Shown here: positions 48,135 through 59,072 of the stretch, piece by piece | Position numbering within the stretch: the stretch's first letter is position 1 | How the letters are laid out: each line of letters opens with the position of its first letter | Program-made: the position numbers and the translations under genes | The notes under the pieces: generated by a model | What the model was told of the DNA's origin: nothing | Seen by the model: only the letters and a program-made list of their open reading frames with translations | Database searches by the model: none | Source of the DNA: Cyathus striatus | Lineage: Eukaryota; Basidiomycota; Agaricomycetes; Agaricales; Nidulariaceae | Length of the DNA: 64,000 bases | Direction of reading: 5' to 3' | Assembly (NCBI GenBank): GCA_025738555.1 | Contig: JAOVFP010000002.1 | Location: forward strand, 1,550,001 to 1,614,000

Positions 48135-48560
48135 TCAAGCAACATATGGAGGGTTACAAGAGGATAGCCAAAATGAGGTATCAATAGCAGGTGAAAACTC
48201 AATGAAGAGAATGAGGAATTGGTGTTTATAAAGCTTGGTATCCTTCAGCTTGACTGCTACCATTTTATCTCTGACAATGGATATAAATTGAAGGTACTGA
48301 AATATAAACTTATGAGACAAATGACTTTGAAATTGAGGAGATACAGTGACAGAAGTAACCAATGGCACTGACATGCCCAATGCAGTGCATTGTGGTTGTA
48401 ATAATGTCACAGCGAAGTGTGCCTCATGCATCAGCTTGTTCTTGTAAAGCTGAATGTTGTCAGGATGGAAGTCAATCTGAATATCCACCCAATGAGAAAA
48501 CTGCTGGTGTACTCGCACATTTGTAGTAAAATCTGAATGATAAAGATTGGAGAATGTCAT
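48135..48560 (-). CDS. Uncharacterised 141-codon ORF
   Basis: An intact frame in otherwise stop-rich, CpG-depleted DNA. The product has an aromatic-rich start (MTFSNLYHSDF), a FSHWVDIQIDFHPDN segment and no signal peptide, membrane helix or catalytic motif I can name. It lies inside the 13 kb Helitron on the same strand as that element. It may be an exon of a captured gene or chance; an ORF this long is not impossible by chance. Confidence 0.25.
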   Translation of the reverse strand: MTFSNLYHSDFTTNVRVHQQFSHWVDIQIDFHPDNIQLYKNKLMHEAHFAVTLLQPQCTALGMSVPLVTSVTVSPQFQSHLSHKFIFQYLQFISIVRDKMVAVKLKDTKLYKHQFLILFIEFSPAIDTSFWLSSCNPPYVA

Positions 48561-49041
48561 GAAATGATATGACAGAAAGTCAAATTTGGCTGTTTCTCAC
48601 TGTGGGTGATGGTTGTTTCAGATAATGACCCATTCAATTCTGTAACCCAGAAAACTCTAGGTGTATTGCATAAAGATTGTTGTGGGAGGTGACAAGGAAG
48701 AAGGTGGTAAGGCAGTGATTCAAAATGAGGGAAAGACCAAATGGTAGAATTGGAAGAGGAATGAATGATAGTGGATAGATAATGTAGAGGTGGGGATAAT
48801 GCTACAGGAAGATAATAGGAAAGAGTAGGAAAGAAAGGGAATTTACTAAATAGTCACCAGAGCAATTCAAATCTTTTAAATAGAAATAGTGATTAGTGTC
48901 ACACAGACAAGGTTACTCAAATGTGTAATACAAATGGGCATGTTACACTGGTCACAGACTCACAGGGCAAAGCCAATCAAATTGCCTGAAAGTGAGATCC
49001 TGACCCCAATTTCTGAAATTTCCTTATAGGGAAATCCAAAC

Positions 49042-49743
49042 TAGTGTTGCTGCAGTTCAACTCGAAAACTGCAAACCATACAAGTGGAACCGAAAAAAGT
49101 CAAGTCAAGTCAACATTGTTGACTTATGGTTCTCATGACTCAACTTCCTGAAGAGGTCAACTCAAAGTCAACTTAGTCAGTTTAAGTCACATAAAAAGTC
49201 TCATATATCAGCATTCCAATGTGATCTTCCCTGTACAGCAGCATAGTATTCTTTGTATCAAGTCAATATAACACACCTTCTAATTGAGGGATAATTTCTA
49301 CATGACCTTTATATTAATTATGATGTTTTATGAATATTGTGTCATGAATCATATCTTTACTTTGGTAACTTACTGGTAGGTGCCTGCCACCAAGCGTGTG
49401 CACATGATGTCAGCCCTGTGTGATAAGCACTTATGTCCCTTCAACTTTCATTTTTATTTCTCCACAACAATTATGACTTCAAATGTGAATTATATTACAA
49501 AAAACATCATAAGTTGTTGCTTACATGCATAAGATCAGATATATCATTTATATTTTCTCTAAGAGCAAGTTTTACTAGTAAAAATCTCAATAACATCTGA
49601 TTTATATGTAAGTTGATGACTTAGTTGCAAGTCAAGTTGAGTGTGTCACTCAGGCACAACTCAACTTGACCCTTCTGCTGTCAACTCCATGAAGCTGGTA
49701 GAAGTCAAACCGAGTGGGGTGGAGTCGAACCATGGCAACACTA
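49042..49743. mobile_element. hAT-like MITE (702 bp) with 8 bp target duplications
   Basis: The ends TAGTGTTGC / GCAACACTA are perfect for 9 bp and extend imperfectly to ~22 bp (GTTC.ACTC). ATCCAAAC stands on both sides (49034-49041 and 49744-49751), the 8 bp duplication of hAT elements. Removing one copy rejoins the subterminal Helitron sequence in the order seen at 41150-41175. The interior next to both ends is packed with GTCAACTT/AAGTTGAC-type motifs (about 49085-49200 and 49620-49690), possible transposase-binding sites. There is no ORF. Confidence 0.88.
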
Positions 49744-50139
49744 ATCCAAACCACCCTATAACCCAACTACCTTAAAAGGTAGTGGGAATTTTTAAACTAC
49801 ATACCTTTCTTGAGGACATTATTATAATTAAAGATCATACTGATAAAATGTTTAAGGATAAAGACATAATCATAGTGATGTTCATGCGAGGCATGGATGT
49901 AACATGCGGGCTCAGCTACTCTGGTTCAGGTACAAAGTAGATGTTGTTCCTGGCTATCCAATAGCAATTCATTGTGACTTCATATTCCAGACTGGCTATC
50001 ACATGTTTGTAAACCAGCTCATTTTAATATCACACTTGTGACTGATGATCTTGAAAGATCTTACATGACAGCATCCACTACAGGTCTCACTACAGAGCAA
50101 CACCGATCAGTACATGACAGCTGAAAACCCGCTGTGCTA

Positions 50140-51245
50140 GTGTTTATATTTAGAATTACATAATGGTGAAGCATTCTCCATGTAAATCGTGGTTGGAAAA
50201 TACTGAACTGAAACTGTAAGTATATGTCGCATCTGCAAAATTTCTACTTACCGATAAGATGTTTATCAAACTTCAGGGATTAATAGGGAACTAATATTAA
50301 ACAACCACCGCAAGATCACACTGCCGACCGCGCACTCCATGCGCATTCACTGCTGAAATGAGTCAAACGATCAAGGGTCCTAAAATTAGAACGGCCGGTG
50401 TGGAGGAAGATAAGTGGTTTCCGACATATTCTCAATAATTACCTGTGCGACCTCCAGATATTAGCGAGGTCGTACGAGAGCCAAAGATTCGGGGGAGTTT
50501 AATCCTCAGCATACACATGACACTTATGCATGTACATAGAGACTAAGAAGATACACAGCTGGAAAATCTTTTCAACGACATTTGCGCCCCTGGAACGACT
50601 AATAATATACATCCCTGCCACAGGACTCCTTTCCATCTGCAAAATAGTTGCAAAACCGGTTGCAATGTGTTTGCATTTTGCTGACGATGTCTACCTTCCT
50701 GTAAACTGATACTTATTGTTCGTGGTCAAGTAAGTCGCACATGTAACATTATCTATGCATTTAGAAAAAAGGAAAACCTAACCTTTTGTATCAATTTTGA
50801 TCTAGTCAAAATCTGCCCCAAACAAAATATTGTGTTCTAAATTTAGTTCTTGATATTGTTATTGCTTGGCGAGGCATAAAGATCTGACAAAAATGTAATG
50901 ATTTGGTGGCGTAAAAATATATCTTTTTGGTAGTAAGTTTTCCCACATGAAAAATCTAATGAAAATGTGTCGTTTTCTAACTAAGAAAACCTAGCGAGAG
51001 CTGGGGTGTCCGCTGCAAGTCGCTCAGTGTTGCTTCAGCGTGCCTAATGTGTGATAAATATCTACAGTATCAAAGATACTTCGGGGAATAGCATTTTGTT
51101 ATAATGTATTCTAATGTGAGTACTGCTCCTAGTGCAAAACATCATTAGATGTACGTACACGCTGAGAGAGGCGACGGAAGTCGAAGAATAAGTGACACGG
51201 CACCAACGCTGATTAAACGCTGAACCATAATAAATGTAATACTGT
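50140..51245. other. Intergenic, mixed CpG content, no recognisable gene
   Basis: No open frame longer than about 60 codons with recognisable content. I see no repeats with partners in this stretch. Confidence 0.4.
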
Positions 51246-52020
51246 TGTCAGTTGATGACAACACTGACTTGTTGAGAGCGCTGATTTGACGATAGTGCTG
51301 ATACACCACTTACATACTTATAATTGTGTTATCACGGTCTTCTACAAGCTCCCTGTTTCATCTTTGGTGGGGTCATGCAGTGTATATGACATTAAAAGTG
51401 CATCAGTTCACTATTATTTGGGCAGGCGGAAATATCCGTGCACGCTTAATCAACCTCAGCGCTCAGCGCTCAGGGTCTGCGTGTGGAAATTCGACCCTGA
51501 GCGTAAATTAAACCGAGTAACGAATTTGAACCTAAATATGATATATATTCCCAGTATATTCCTATTCAATTTCACACTCAGGCATACTTTCCATAAATTG
51601 TGCGACTGCATATTTACATAGTATAACTTGTATGTGAATAGTATATTCGTGCATATTTTACATTATAACTTGCATGTGAATGTTACTCATACCCGATTTA
51701 CTTGAGTTTGAGCATGGGCTTGAATGGTATTCCTTATTCACGCTCGCACATATTTTAGCTTGAGTGTAAGCATGAATATAGGATATACACGCTTACTCTC
51801 AATTTAATCGATTTTGGCAGTGATGTCACAATTCACTTTCACCCTTAACTTCTAAAAAATGTACACAGGATCTATCATAATGACACTAAACTAAATAAAC
51901 TAATACTTGACAACACTGATTTGATCACGGCGCTGACTTGACACTAATCTAATCAATACACCATCTACATACTTACAGCTGTGTTATCAGTCTTCTTTTC
52001 ATTGTTTCACCATGGATGCG
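51246..52020. repeat. Pair of ~130 bp direct repeats (51246-51390 and 51900-52020)
   Basis: Both copies contain TTGACAACACTGA or a near match, then GGCGCTGA/AGCGCTGA, ATACACCA(C/T)(T)TACATACTTA, TGTGTTATCA and a TTTCA(T/C)C...GG.TG.GGTC end. They lie ~650 bp apart in the same orientation. They could be ends of a short LTR-type element or a segmental duplication; the 530 bp between holds only short ORFs. Confidence 0.5.
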
Positions 52021-52377
52021 GTCAGCAGGAGGTTGTTAATGATAAGAGAAGTATAAAACCAGATTAACATACAGTAATACCCACACACAGTACATAATGT
52101 ATATTGTTATGCACAATAGCCACATGGCCTAGATGTATCTGCAGAAATGATTACCAAATGTAGCGTGGAATTCTATACAACGAGGATCTCTCAACTTGAA
52201 CAAACCTACAGAGTACGCTACATTAATTAGACCCAACTACTAATAGCTTAAGAACAATGATTGGTAAATGAAACAGTTTGCAATTGCCGGTGCATAGCAC
52301 ATGGCACATTGACATGAGAGAAAAAGGTCACAGTGACGGATGCTTTGAGTGTGTTAAAGAGCAGTAGCAGGATTAAA

Positions 52378-52500
52378 TTCCCACTACCTTTTAAGGTAGT
52401 TGAGTTTTAGGGATGTTTGAACCTCTGGATACCATAATTTGAGGATCTTGGATAAGATCTCAACCTGATTGGCTGAAGCCAAGCTGAATTCTTATGATGA
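52378..52500 (+). mobile_element. Helitron-family 5' end, 3' end not located
   Basis: TTCCCACTACCTTTTAAGG follows A52377. The family subterminal motif GATCTCAACCTGATTGGCT is at about 52460-52478. I found no convincing matching 3' hairpin downstream in the window, so the element is truncated, diverged, or extends past the window end. Confidence 0.65.
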
Positions 52501-55500
52501 ATGTGTCATGCTAGTTTCTCATTGTTCTCCTGGACCTGTTCTCATTCACGAGCACCACACTTAAGAATCTGAAACCTTTGACAGCCCAGTCACTGTGATA
52601 TTACAAAGTGAATAGAGGCGCACCTCATGCATCCATGCTTCATGTGGAATTGCCGTCTTAATGCTCACGCTACGATTACAGCAAGAATAACGCCTATAAA
52701 TACATTGACTGATAAGTGCATTGTTATGGCAATTTAAACAGTGTCTGTACTATTAGTAGTCCAGTTGATGGTAATTGGAACTGAAACTATCGTGGCTATA
52801 CAGGTACGCAAGACCAACCTTCGACTGTAGCACTGCAAATCGTTTTCACTACTACTGTTGTAACGCAAATATAGCCTAGCGCTGAGCGTGTAAACAGTGT
52901 CCCCTAAACGTCACGGATATAATAGATGATCGATATTATCGAAGTCTTATTTCGAGATAAGGGTGATGCAGAACTCTAAAACCCTCAAATAGAGAGAAAT
53001 ATCCCATGAACATGGTGGCTAGATCAAAGCACTACATGATGAATAGACACCGAAATCATGCACTACGAAGCCAGCCATAGTACGGGAGTATATGGGTATT
53101 CTTGCTTATAACGGCTGATCATAGAACAATCCGACGTTGTAGACGAATAGCGAACAGCAGTAGAAGACTAGACCATACGAGTTGGACGTACACTGAGAAT
53201 ACATGGCGGGTGAGGCCGTGCACCCAGCGAAACGCACAGCTTTCTGATAGACTTGCATATGAAGCGAATTATGTGCATAAACCTGCGAAGTACATAGCTA
53301 TCCCCAGAAAAACATAACATGGCAGGGATAGCGAGGCTATCGGAGCCTCAACGTTGTTCATGTGATAACATGATGAATAAATGGATAGACGTTGCACGAG
53401 CTAGCAATACGAGCAGATGCCTCAATGCTATCGGAGCTTTGGGCATTGAGGAAACGACATGGTGAGGATGTACGGTAGGTGACATTGTATAGGCTAGGAA
53501 TGTCGACTAACTCCATCCTCCGTGATGTCATACGACAGTGCCTAGCTATAGCGAACGACATCTATGGACTACATAACAAACATATTAGCTTCTAGCAGCA
53601 TAGGGTGACAGAATCACCCCGTACCCTCTTCCGCCATGGCTGCTCCCAATGGTTCCCGGCAAGCGCCTAGAGCTCTGCATCCCAAAAGCTATGCTAGCCC
53701 GACAGTGACATGTTCAGAAACATTATTCTGGGGCCAGTATCGCTCGAAAGTAAGAGCGCGATACAGCACATCCGTGCTCCCCCGCCCCCTCCTTTGTTCA
53801 GATCGCAATCTACGCCCCTCTCCTCCAACAGACTCATAGCCCAATATTGGACTTTGTCGATGCAGTGCGCAGTGTCGGACCATCTGACCCACTAAACCAT
53901 ACCTAGAGACTAACCAACGGCCTCGTCACCTCGTCTATCACAATCAAACCACAAATTACCAACGCGTACCTCCTTCCTCCACGTCTGCCACGTAACAGGC
54001 GTACGAGGCACACTCTGTCGTACTCCTTATCCAAACCCCTGCTCGCTTCACAACTACTTCCCTTCCTAGAACGCCTACCGAAGACCCCCAAGCACTCCAT
54101 CCAAAGCTGCGCCGAGGAAACGGTCTCTCGTTTCCGTTGCAGTGAGTTTGTAGTCCCCTGTTACATCTCGATTGGATCTGAAGATCACGCTAACCTCAAA
54201 TGTACCGTCACGTGATCGGTTTACTCACAGAAGGCAACTCGGTTTGAGCGCTACGTTGGCGCTTAGAGGGCGTTTATACGCTAATCTTCGCGTTCAATGT
54301 GTAGTAAGTTATGTAGTGTAGATATGATACGAGTATATATCCCACTCTTCGAAAGGACATAGCTTAACGTAGTTTCAAATAGAATCAGAAGTATAGTTTA
54401 GTAAAATGTTATAATAATATAAATAATACTTTGGTGCAACTTAATACTGCCGCCTTCAAGTTGTAAGTAGCAAGCTAATGTATAATTGCTGATTAAGGTC
54501 CGATAAAGCCGTTAGAAAGTTTATAACGTCTCGCAGACGGACCAGAATATATATGAACAAAAATAAGTACTGTAGTGAAGTATTATTTGCAAAATTTAAT
54601 GATAGGTGGCGTGTGTAGAGAGAAAGTACATACTTAATGTCTTCGTAAACGTGCATGTACATTTACGCCGTGTGAGTATCTTTTTCTTAAATTACTATAA
54701 ATTGATTTAATGTACACGCTAAATTTAACAGAACTTTCCATACATTCCTCTCGTTATTATGAAGGCCAGAATATATTATTGAGTTTAAGAAGATACTTAG
54801 TGCTAAAACAACGACCCCATCATGTTTAAAGGCTAAAGAAACACACAAAAAAATAGCTGGAGCACCCGCAACGCACTCACTAACAAAAATAACATAAAAT
54901 GAGTCAAATAGACAACATACATGGCTCTCAGCCCACATACTTCCTATGTTTTACGATAACGCTAGTAATTACTTAATGAGTGGTTCGCCGCCAACTGAGC
55001 TGGATGGTGGGAAGCGAATATCTGCGGTGGCGCTTACCATTCTGGGCTTATCGAGATGTAACAGGGGACTCAAAACCGCGTTGCAGTAGTACCACCCACG
55101 CTACGTGCTCTAATCACTGCACTAGGGAGGCTAGGTCCGAAAGGGGGCTTGTCGAGCGGTCGAGTTGATCTAGCAATCTGGGGTCATTTCAATGTGAGCG
55201 TCTGCGAAAGACTGAGGTTGAAGCGTCGAAGTGTCGAGGAGCCCTGAACGTTAACGAGCGTGCACAGTCCTGGCGGAACCAATACGCAACATAGCAAGAC
55301 GTTACATCGTCGGCGCCGTTTCATAGAGTGACAGACCACGAATGTGTAGTGAAGGCGGATGAGGGAGATGGAGTGGCATAGAGTTTTTCAAGGGGCACCG
55401 GGGAAGAAGAGGCCGTGGGTGGGGGACAAGGGTGAAGAGTATGACAAGGGGGATGTTTAGTGTCGATCTGAAAAACGTAAGTGTGAAGAAGCGAGATAAT

Positions 55501-56450
55501 AGTGAACGTACTTATAAGGAGGTCTTTCATCGATTATCAATTCAATCCACCATCAAGAAATCCTATCTGTCTATATATACCCTTCAACAGGGCGTTGGAG
55601 GAGGATGTCGATGTGTGATTTGGTTGTGATGGTTCGAAGTTAGCAGCAGACGAGGCGAGTCGGGCCGGGCCAGAAGCATGATATTTGTCAACAGCTTACA
55701 TTACATAATAGCTCCACTCTCCCCTCCCCAACACTGGGCAGTGGGGAAAAGTGAAAGAGCTGGTTGGACGTTGACGACAAGTTGACATCGGTTCGAAGTT
55801 GACACTGGCCCGCAATGGCCCGTGGGCAAGGACAGTCGGGCCGTACATAACAATATTTGCCAACAGCCTATGTTGTAAACATCGTTACGCGCCGGGAGTC
55901 GGAACTGATTTGGATCGTGTCTCTCCAACGTACTACGCCTTACTACTATTTTTTTCAATGATATACTTACCAAATCCCTCTCAAACCCATCGTAAAACCT
56001 GCTCCTTTCAGGATTCTCCCCTCAAGGCCTCAAACTAAAGCCAGAATGACGACGATAACGTGACTTAGTAGGTGAGTAACATCCTTCTCTGATGGTGTTG
56101 GAAAATGTTCTAATGAATACTTTGTTTAGGTATGCTACATCGTGAGACTATACTACCAGTTCTTGTCATCAAACAGCACAACAACTATGTATCTCTGGTC
56201 AACAAGTCATTGCTCATCATTTCCTGTTATATAGTTCTCTTGATAATGAAGAGGTGGTAAGTTGGTTGGGTGTACCTAAACAAAGAATAATAAATGAGTC
56301 GATCGAGATGTCCGTCTGATCTGGGGTGTTCTAAGGTGAAGGAAAATTAATTAGATGTTTGTAGAATAACTACAGGTGTTTAAATACTAGAAAACTAATA
56401 ATCTAAAATAAGTAAGACTAATTATATTGGATGAAAGATGTAAAAGGAAA
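52501..56450. other. CpG-retaining intergenic stretch
   Basis: There are many small ORFs on both strands (for example 53636-53839 and 53903-54100 minus) without recognisable domains. A hairpin GGAAACG/CGTTTCC lies near 54118-54138. The phrase AGTCCCCTGTTACATCTCGA near 54160 returns inverted near 55050-55068. No gene can be supported. Confidence 0.4.
55066..55124 (-). ncRNA. tRNA-like Pol III promoter (SINE candidate)
   Basis: On the minus strand an A-box-like TAGTGCAGTGA (55114-55124) is followed, 48 nt start to start, by a B-box-like GTTTTGAGTCC (55066-55076). Spacing and motifs match the internal Pol III promoter of tRNA genes. A complete cloverleaf does not close, so this is a tRNA-derived SINE head or tRNA pseudogene rather than a tRNA. 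A partial relative of the downstream part lies on the plus strand near 54160. Confidence 0.4.
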
Positions 56451-58472
56451 AGTGTGAAACATTAGAAATAAATAGGAAACTCAGTAAGATAGTCCAATGT
56501 GTTGAGGTTTGTGAGGGGATAAGTTTTCCAAACATCAGGGTCTGGTGTCGGTGCCGATGTCAGAGCTATTTTGAGAGTTCGACATGTCATAGGAGTTTGG
56601 TATAGTGTCGGAACAGTGAATGAAGAGGTATAATTTGAGGATAGTATGAAGGAGCGAGCGGAAGGAGAGGACAGGTTGAGACAAGCGGAACGCATACAGA
56701 CACATCAATGATGCGTGATGCGTGATTACATAATATGATTTGGAACGTCTTGATGTATCGTATAATTCCTGAATCGCATCACAGGCATTTTGCCTGCTCT
56801 ACAATAAGCATGGAATGAAAGTTCAGTTCCATTGACCACCCCAACTCTGAGTTGTATGACAGTGCAGAAAATAATATATCTAGGGTTAAATCATCTGCTA
56901 TTCAGAAGACTTCAGATGAACAGTTGTTTGTGTTGCTGACTCCACAGTGTCAAGCACCACTCACCCTTGTTTGATGTGAAGTTCCTCAGCCATTGGGATC
57001 TAGTTTTTGGCATGCAGTGTTCTGGGGGCAGTGAGTGGAAGGTTTGTATAATCTATTCTATCTGTTGATCTGTTTAATACTATATCATGAGCCTTGTCAT
57101 GGCTCCACCATCTGAACCTGCTACTACTGGGTATGTGTTTGTGTTTGTAAGTACACTAAAGTTATAGCAGCTAGCTCTGACTGGGCCAGACAAATCAAAA
57201 GAAGTGTTTGCCAATGGGCCAGTAAGAAGTATTGTCTGCAGGAATCACTAGATGGGGCCACCTAGGTTGATCCAAAGAGGTGCTGCCTTGCCATTTGAGG
57301 TAATGTTCTTTGCTAACATTGCTGATTACACTGCTTGCTCTTTACTCAACCTCATTCCCTGCCCAACTCCTGACACTCATGCAAGTCACAATGCAAAACT
57401 TGACTTTATGCATACAGCACCCAGTATTGAGACCCACTAGATGACTAGACAAAACCCTTGTCAGCTCACCTGACACAATCGAACTGAAAGACAAAAACTA
57501 ACATGTACTTTGACCACACGGTCTGACATGCAATATGCATGCTGTGCTCATCACAAACTTATCTCTGTCCACCCTCATACTAATCCATTTTTGTTTCATG
57601 TCCCCCTTCCCTTCCTTCAGATGCCTGTAGCTGCCTCAAACACCAGCCAATTCAACACTGTGTGTAAAGTGGTCTTTGACCTCCATTGTGGTGGTAAACA
57701 ACCTTTCTGTTCACTCTAGACATCATGCTATAGCTGCAAAGAAGGATAGCCATCCTGTAGATCTGGATCATGTTTTTGGATCATCTGTGCAATTTCAACA
57801 TGAGTGCCAGTGGAAAGAGGGCATGGATGACAATAAGGTGCTAAGGGCAGTACTATACAGCATATAAGGAGACAGTCCACTGATGGGTATGCCTTGAATT
57901 GACAGGAAAGAGCTCACCCTGTAGGTGGAAAAGGGGAAGTGGTGTTGTGCAACATAGATCAGAGTTTTGTGGGAAGCTCTGGGAAGTGGAGGCTGCAAGC
58001 AACAGGTGCAGAGGACTGGTAGCTAGTGCTAGTGAAGTAAGAGAGGTAGAGTGTTGAATAAGATGAGACAGTTATACCAGTGAACATACTGGGAATGACT
58101 GAAGGACTTTCAGCCCCTACACTGAGAACCATCCCTCCTTCCTTCAGACAGCTGAGGCACTGACATGTAACATCTATGATGTCAAAATGTTCAAAGGTGG
58201 ACACATAGCCTTCATAAACAAAAGGAATGTGGTTTTCATTAGAATAATCCCCATAACCAGTTGGAACTTGAAGATGTGTGACTCAGGATGACATTACACC
58301 ACATTACAAACCTAAGGTAGAGAATACTTGCTTATTCCTCTGGACTAGTCTGTGAATCAGACTGGTCAGCAGCCTGCAACAAGCACAAGGTTCCTGTGTG
58401 CTATGTCTCTTGCCACCTACTTCTCTATTTCTCATATCTTTATACCACAGACCTATTCTGCTCTGCTGTTTC
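56451..58472. other. CpG-depleted stretch with short ORF remnants
   Basis: CG dinucleotides are almost absent from about 56800 onward. Frames such as 57252-57440 and 57676-57867 (+) are open but unidentifiable. These are likely decayed element or gene fragments. Confidence 0.4.
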
Positions 58473-59072
58473 TCACACCAACCAACTCCCATCCAGCATG
58501 CCCTTGCTTGTCTCCCACAATGCCCAAGCCTCATAGTCCAAGCTCTTGCATGCTACATTGCAGTCCAGGTTGATGTCCTTGATCAGTGCTTCCAGCTTGG
58601 TGTAGTCTTTCTCCTCCCTGATGAACCCCATGATCAACAGTCACATCTCGATGCCATAGAAGTCAGCCCTGAACTCATGGAGTATGTGCACCTCAGCTGA
58701 CCACACCATGTTCTTGTAAAATTGGTTGTATCTGATCAACATTACCATGGGATATACACTGAACCCAGAGTGCACTTCCAGAGCTGTGGTTATCATGGTG
58801 GTGGTGTCCAATGATGTCATTGGTTGGTTTGGATGTGATCATAGTAGGCATAGGGACACCCAGCCAAAGTACACCCTGGACTTGATATTGGTGATCCATG
58901 GTGTCAGGTTGCCATTGATGGGGAGGTTGGCAGTGGGAATGCCTAGTTCTTTGGAGCCATGCCTGAAGCCACTGATTACTTTGCCTTCCATCTGCAGGGG
59001 GTAGGGTGCTTCAAGCCCCATAGGATGAGTGGGCAAATAGTGGCCATTGGATTCTGCTGGTGATAAGCACAC
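58473..59072 (-). pseudogene. FMN1: Riboflavin kinase pseudogene, single frame with two TGA stops
   Basis: One minus-strand frame of 200 codons matches flavokinase over most of its length. It has MEGKVISGF, then KELGIPTANLP with the PTAN nucleotide/flavin-binding motif, VYFGW, SVYPMVMLIRYN, NQFYKN, and AEVHILHEF whose Glu corresponds to the catalytic base. FYG and FIREEKDYTKLEALIKDI close the core. Riboflavin kinase phosphorylates riboflavin to FMN. The frame is broken by TGA after VSLCLL and TGA in IEM*LLIMGF; the second stands where relatives usually have Arg. There is no intron anywhere in the copy, so it may be a retrocopy, or a fragment carried by a mobile element. It sits in CpG-free DNA with no functional gene nearby. 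Confidence 0.8.

Larger units (their letters stand above)
36812..49788 (-). mobile_element. Large decayed Helitron-family element (13 kb) carrying nested elements
   Basis: On the minus strand the 5' end at 49788 reads TTCCCACTACCTTTTAAGG. The 3' end at 36812 has AGTAGG...GCTGCT, then TGCCAGCTCTATTTCTTTA. The flanks are A36811 and T49789. It inserted into the CACTA-like element. No Rep/helicase remains that I can see. It holds a pogo-type pseudogene, a second Helitron copy, a DDE transposase remnant, R1/R2 repeats and a hAT-like MITE close to its 5' end. Alternatively the two ends belong to separate copies whose inner halves are lost, but the conserved border bases on both sides favour one element. 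Confidence 0.65.
35119..50136. mobile_element. ~1 kb CACTA-like inverted-repeat element expanded to 15 kb by nested insertions
   Basis: The left end CACGGCGGGTTTTCAGCTG and the right end, inverted, CACAGCGGGTTTTCAGCTG, begin inverted repeats of about 150 bp that share TCATGTACTGATCGGTG and GACCTGTAGTGGATGCTG. CTA occurs immediately outside both ends (35116-35118 and 50137-50139). A 3 bp duplication and a CAC terminus fit the CACTA/EnSpm group. Removing the LINE (with one target repeat) and the Helitron at 36812-49788 leaves about 1.0 kb with no transposase, so it was a non-autonomous copy. Confidence 0.7.

Noticed and set aside
41116..49788. Apparent 8.7 kb element with TTCCCACTACC terminal inverted repeats
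   Set aside because: The two ends are 5' ends of two different Helitron-family copies in opposite orientation; each has its own asymmetric 3' hairpin end (42745 and 36812), and the R2 repeat shows an empty site for the shorter one.
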